A DNA stretch of 64,000 bases. Origin: an uncultured Cohaesibacter sp. (lineage in GTDB: Bacteria; Pseudomonadota; Alphaproteobacteria; Rhizobiales; Cohaesibacteraceae). Location of the stretch: the NCBI RefSeq assembly GCF_963676485.1, contig NZ_OY781114.1:682001-746000 (forward strand), given 5' to 3'. Below the pieces are notes generated by a model. The model was not told the origin of the DNA. It saw nothing but the letters and a program-made list of their open reading frames with translations, and did not search any database. This document shows positions 63,180-64,000 of the stretch, piece after piece (position 1 is the first letter of the stretch; the number at the start of each line of letters is the position of its first letter). Made by a program: the position numbers and the translations under genes.

Positions 63180-64000
63180 GGGAGTGTCAGATAGTCTGTG
63201 TATCTGGTTTGGCCATGCGGTTTCAAACTTGATCACGTATTGAAGCGCTCTTGGAACATGATAGCGAATTGGTTCCTTGCCGCAAACCATTCTCTGACAT
63301 TTCTGCCTCCGTTTTGAAAATTGCGAATGGCCAAATAGATCAGCTTGGTCGCAGCCTCCTCGGTCGGGAACGAGCCTAGCGTTTTAATGGTCTTTCGGAT
63401 CACCCTATTCAGGCTCTCGATAGCATTGGTCGTATAGATGATCTTCTGGATGGCCGGATCGAAGGCAAAGAAGGGAATAACCTCCTGCCATGCCGGAGCA
63501 ATGGAGGGATATTTATCCATCCATTTTTCCTCGAAGTGATCTAGTTCCTGCGCGGCCAGATCGGCAGTCGGGGTGCTGTAAATAAGCCTGAGGCCGGCCG
63601 CCACACCCTTGCGATCCTTCCAGGAACAAAAGTTCAGCGAATGACGGACCAGATGCACGATGCAGGTCTGCACAATGGTATCAGGAAAGGCGGCTGTGAT
63701 GGCTTGGGGAAAGCCTCTGAGACCGTCAACCACGGCGATGAGAATGTCCTCGACGCCCTGGTTCTTCAACTCATTCATAACTGAGAGCCAGAATTTGGCA
63801 CCCTCATTGTCGGCAATCCAGAGGCCCAGAACCTCACGAACACCGTCTCGCGTGATGCCAAGGGCCACATAAACGGCCTTGTTCTTGACCATGCGGCTGT
63901 CGCCATCCCGGATCTTGACGCGCAGTGCATCGAAAATCACGATAGGATAGAAACGCTCAAGTCCACGCCCCTGCCATTCCTTCACTTCATCCAGGACAAC
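63180..64000 (-). mobile_element. IS256-family insertion sequence, partial
   Basis: The element end is placed near 63180 because IS110 homology stops there and GAGTGTCAGATAGTCTGTG looks like a terminal repeat. The other end lies outside the window. Confidence 0.7.
63233..64000 (-). CDS. IS256-family (Mutator-type) transposase, 5' part outside window
   Basis: 256 codons are visible, open to the window edge. DDE landmarks are intact: Asp in YPIVIFDALRVKI, Asp in IAVVDGLRGFP followed by the conserved C/H region QTCIVHLVRHS, and Glu in TTNAIESLNRVIRKTIK. It catalyses cut-and-paste or copy-out transposition of its element. Unlike the neighbouring transposase genes it shows no frame damage, so it may be the youngest insertion here. 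Confidence 0.9.
   Translation of the reverse strand, partial: VVLDEVKEWQGRGLERFYPIVIFDALRVKIRDGDSRMVKNKAVYVALGITRDGVREVLGLWIADNEGAKFWLSVMNELKNQGVEDILIAVVDGLRGFPQAITAAFPDTIVQTCIVHLVRHSLNFCSWKDRKGVAAGLRLIYSTPTADLAAQELDHFEEKWMDKYPSIAPAWQEVIPFFAFDPAIQKIIYTTNAIESLNRVIRKTIKTLGSFPTEEAATKLIYLAIRNFQNGGRNVREWFAARNQFAIMFQERFNT

Noticed and set aside
1-64000. CRISPR arrays, tRNA or rRNA genes, prophage
   Set aside because: I saw no regularly spaced repeats, no tRNA-like cloverleaf sequence and no phage structural genes; the holin-superfamily protein at 17638 is the chromosomal YqjE type.

Overview
This window looks like the chromosome of a free-living, probably marine alphaproteobacterium of the order Hyphomicrobiales. 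The reasons are a PhyR/NepR/EcfG general stress response module, HWE-type histidine kinases, a glucosylglycerol (salt-stress solute) pathway, DUF992 and PRC-barrel envelope proteins, and an AglEFGK-like sugar importer. I think a Cohaesibacter-like genus is plausible, but that is inference. I see no tRNA, rRNA or CRISPR array.

Layout. 1-11 kb: the end of a Bcr/CflA exporter, two Cache-type chemoreceptors around a PAS-GGDEF-EAL protein, a YcaD-like MFS protein and an HMCES/YedK DNA-repair protein. 11.3-24.2 kb: a general-stress island. phyR diverges from nepR-ecfG, two HWE kinases lie nearby, and small stress or envelope genes follow (DUF992, CsbD, DUF1328, Dps, a YqjD/YqjE pair, a PRC-barrel protein, a split PQQ dehydrogenase). 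Seven exact GGAAC-N16/17-CGTT EcfG promoters lie at the 5' ends of these genes. 24.4-28.2 kb: a three-gene operon (gpsA, HAD phosphatase, ggpS) predicted to make glucosylglycerol from dihydroxyacetone phosphate and ADP-glucose. 29.6-30.8 kb: a secreted aldose/sorbosone-type PQQ dehydrogenase.

30.9-50.2 kb: the most remarkable part is a compact 13-gene minus-strand operon. In transcription order it encodes a membrane-anchored trypsin-like protease, a one-TM protein, an SrfB-like actin/Hsp70-fold ATPase, an SrfC-like GTPase, another one-TM protein, a secreted vWA protein, an FtsX/LolC-like ABC transporter pair, a periplasmic SUMF-domain protein, two lipoproteins and two membrane-anchored vWA proteins. 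Three of its proteins share the same juxtamembrane cysteine module, which suggests one envelope-spanning machine. I know of no function established for this extended locus.

50.9-59.1 kb: a LacI-controlled sugar ABC importer with a cytoplasmic GH3 beta-glucosidase. 59.2-64 kb: an insertion-sequence graveyard containing IS3-, IS911-, IS110- and IS256-type pieces, plus a DHA2-type exporter whose N-terminus has been cut off. Three copies of a covarying palindromic element of about 30 bp sit inside the IS3-family sequences.
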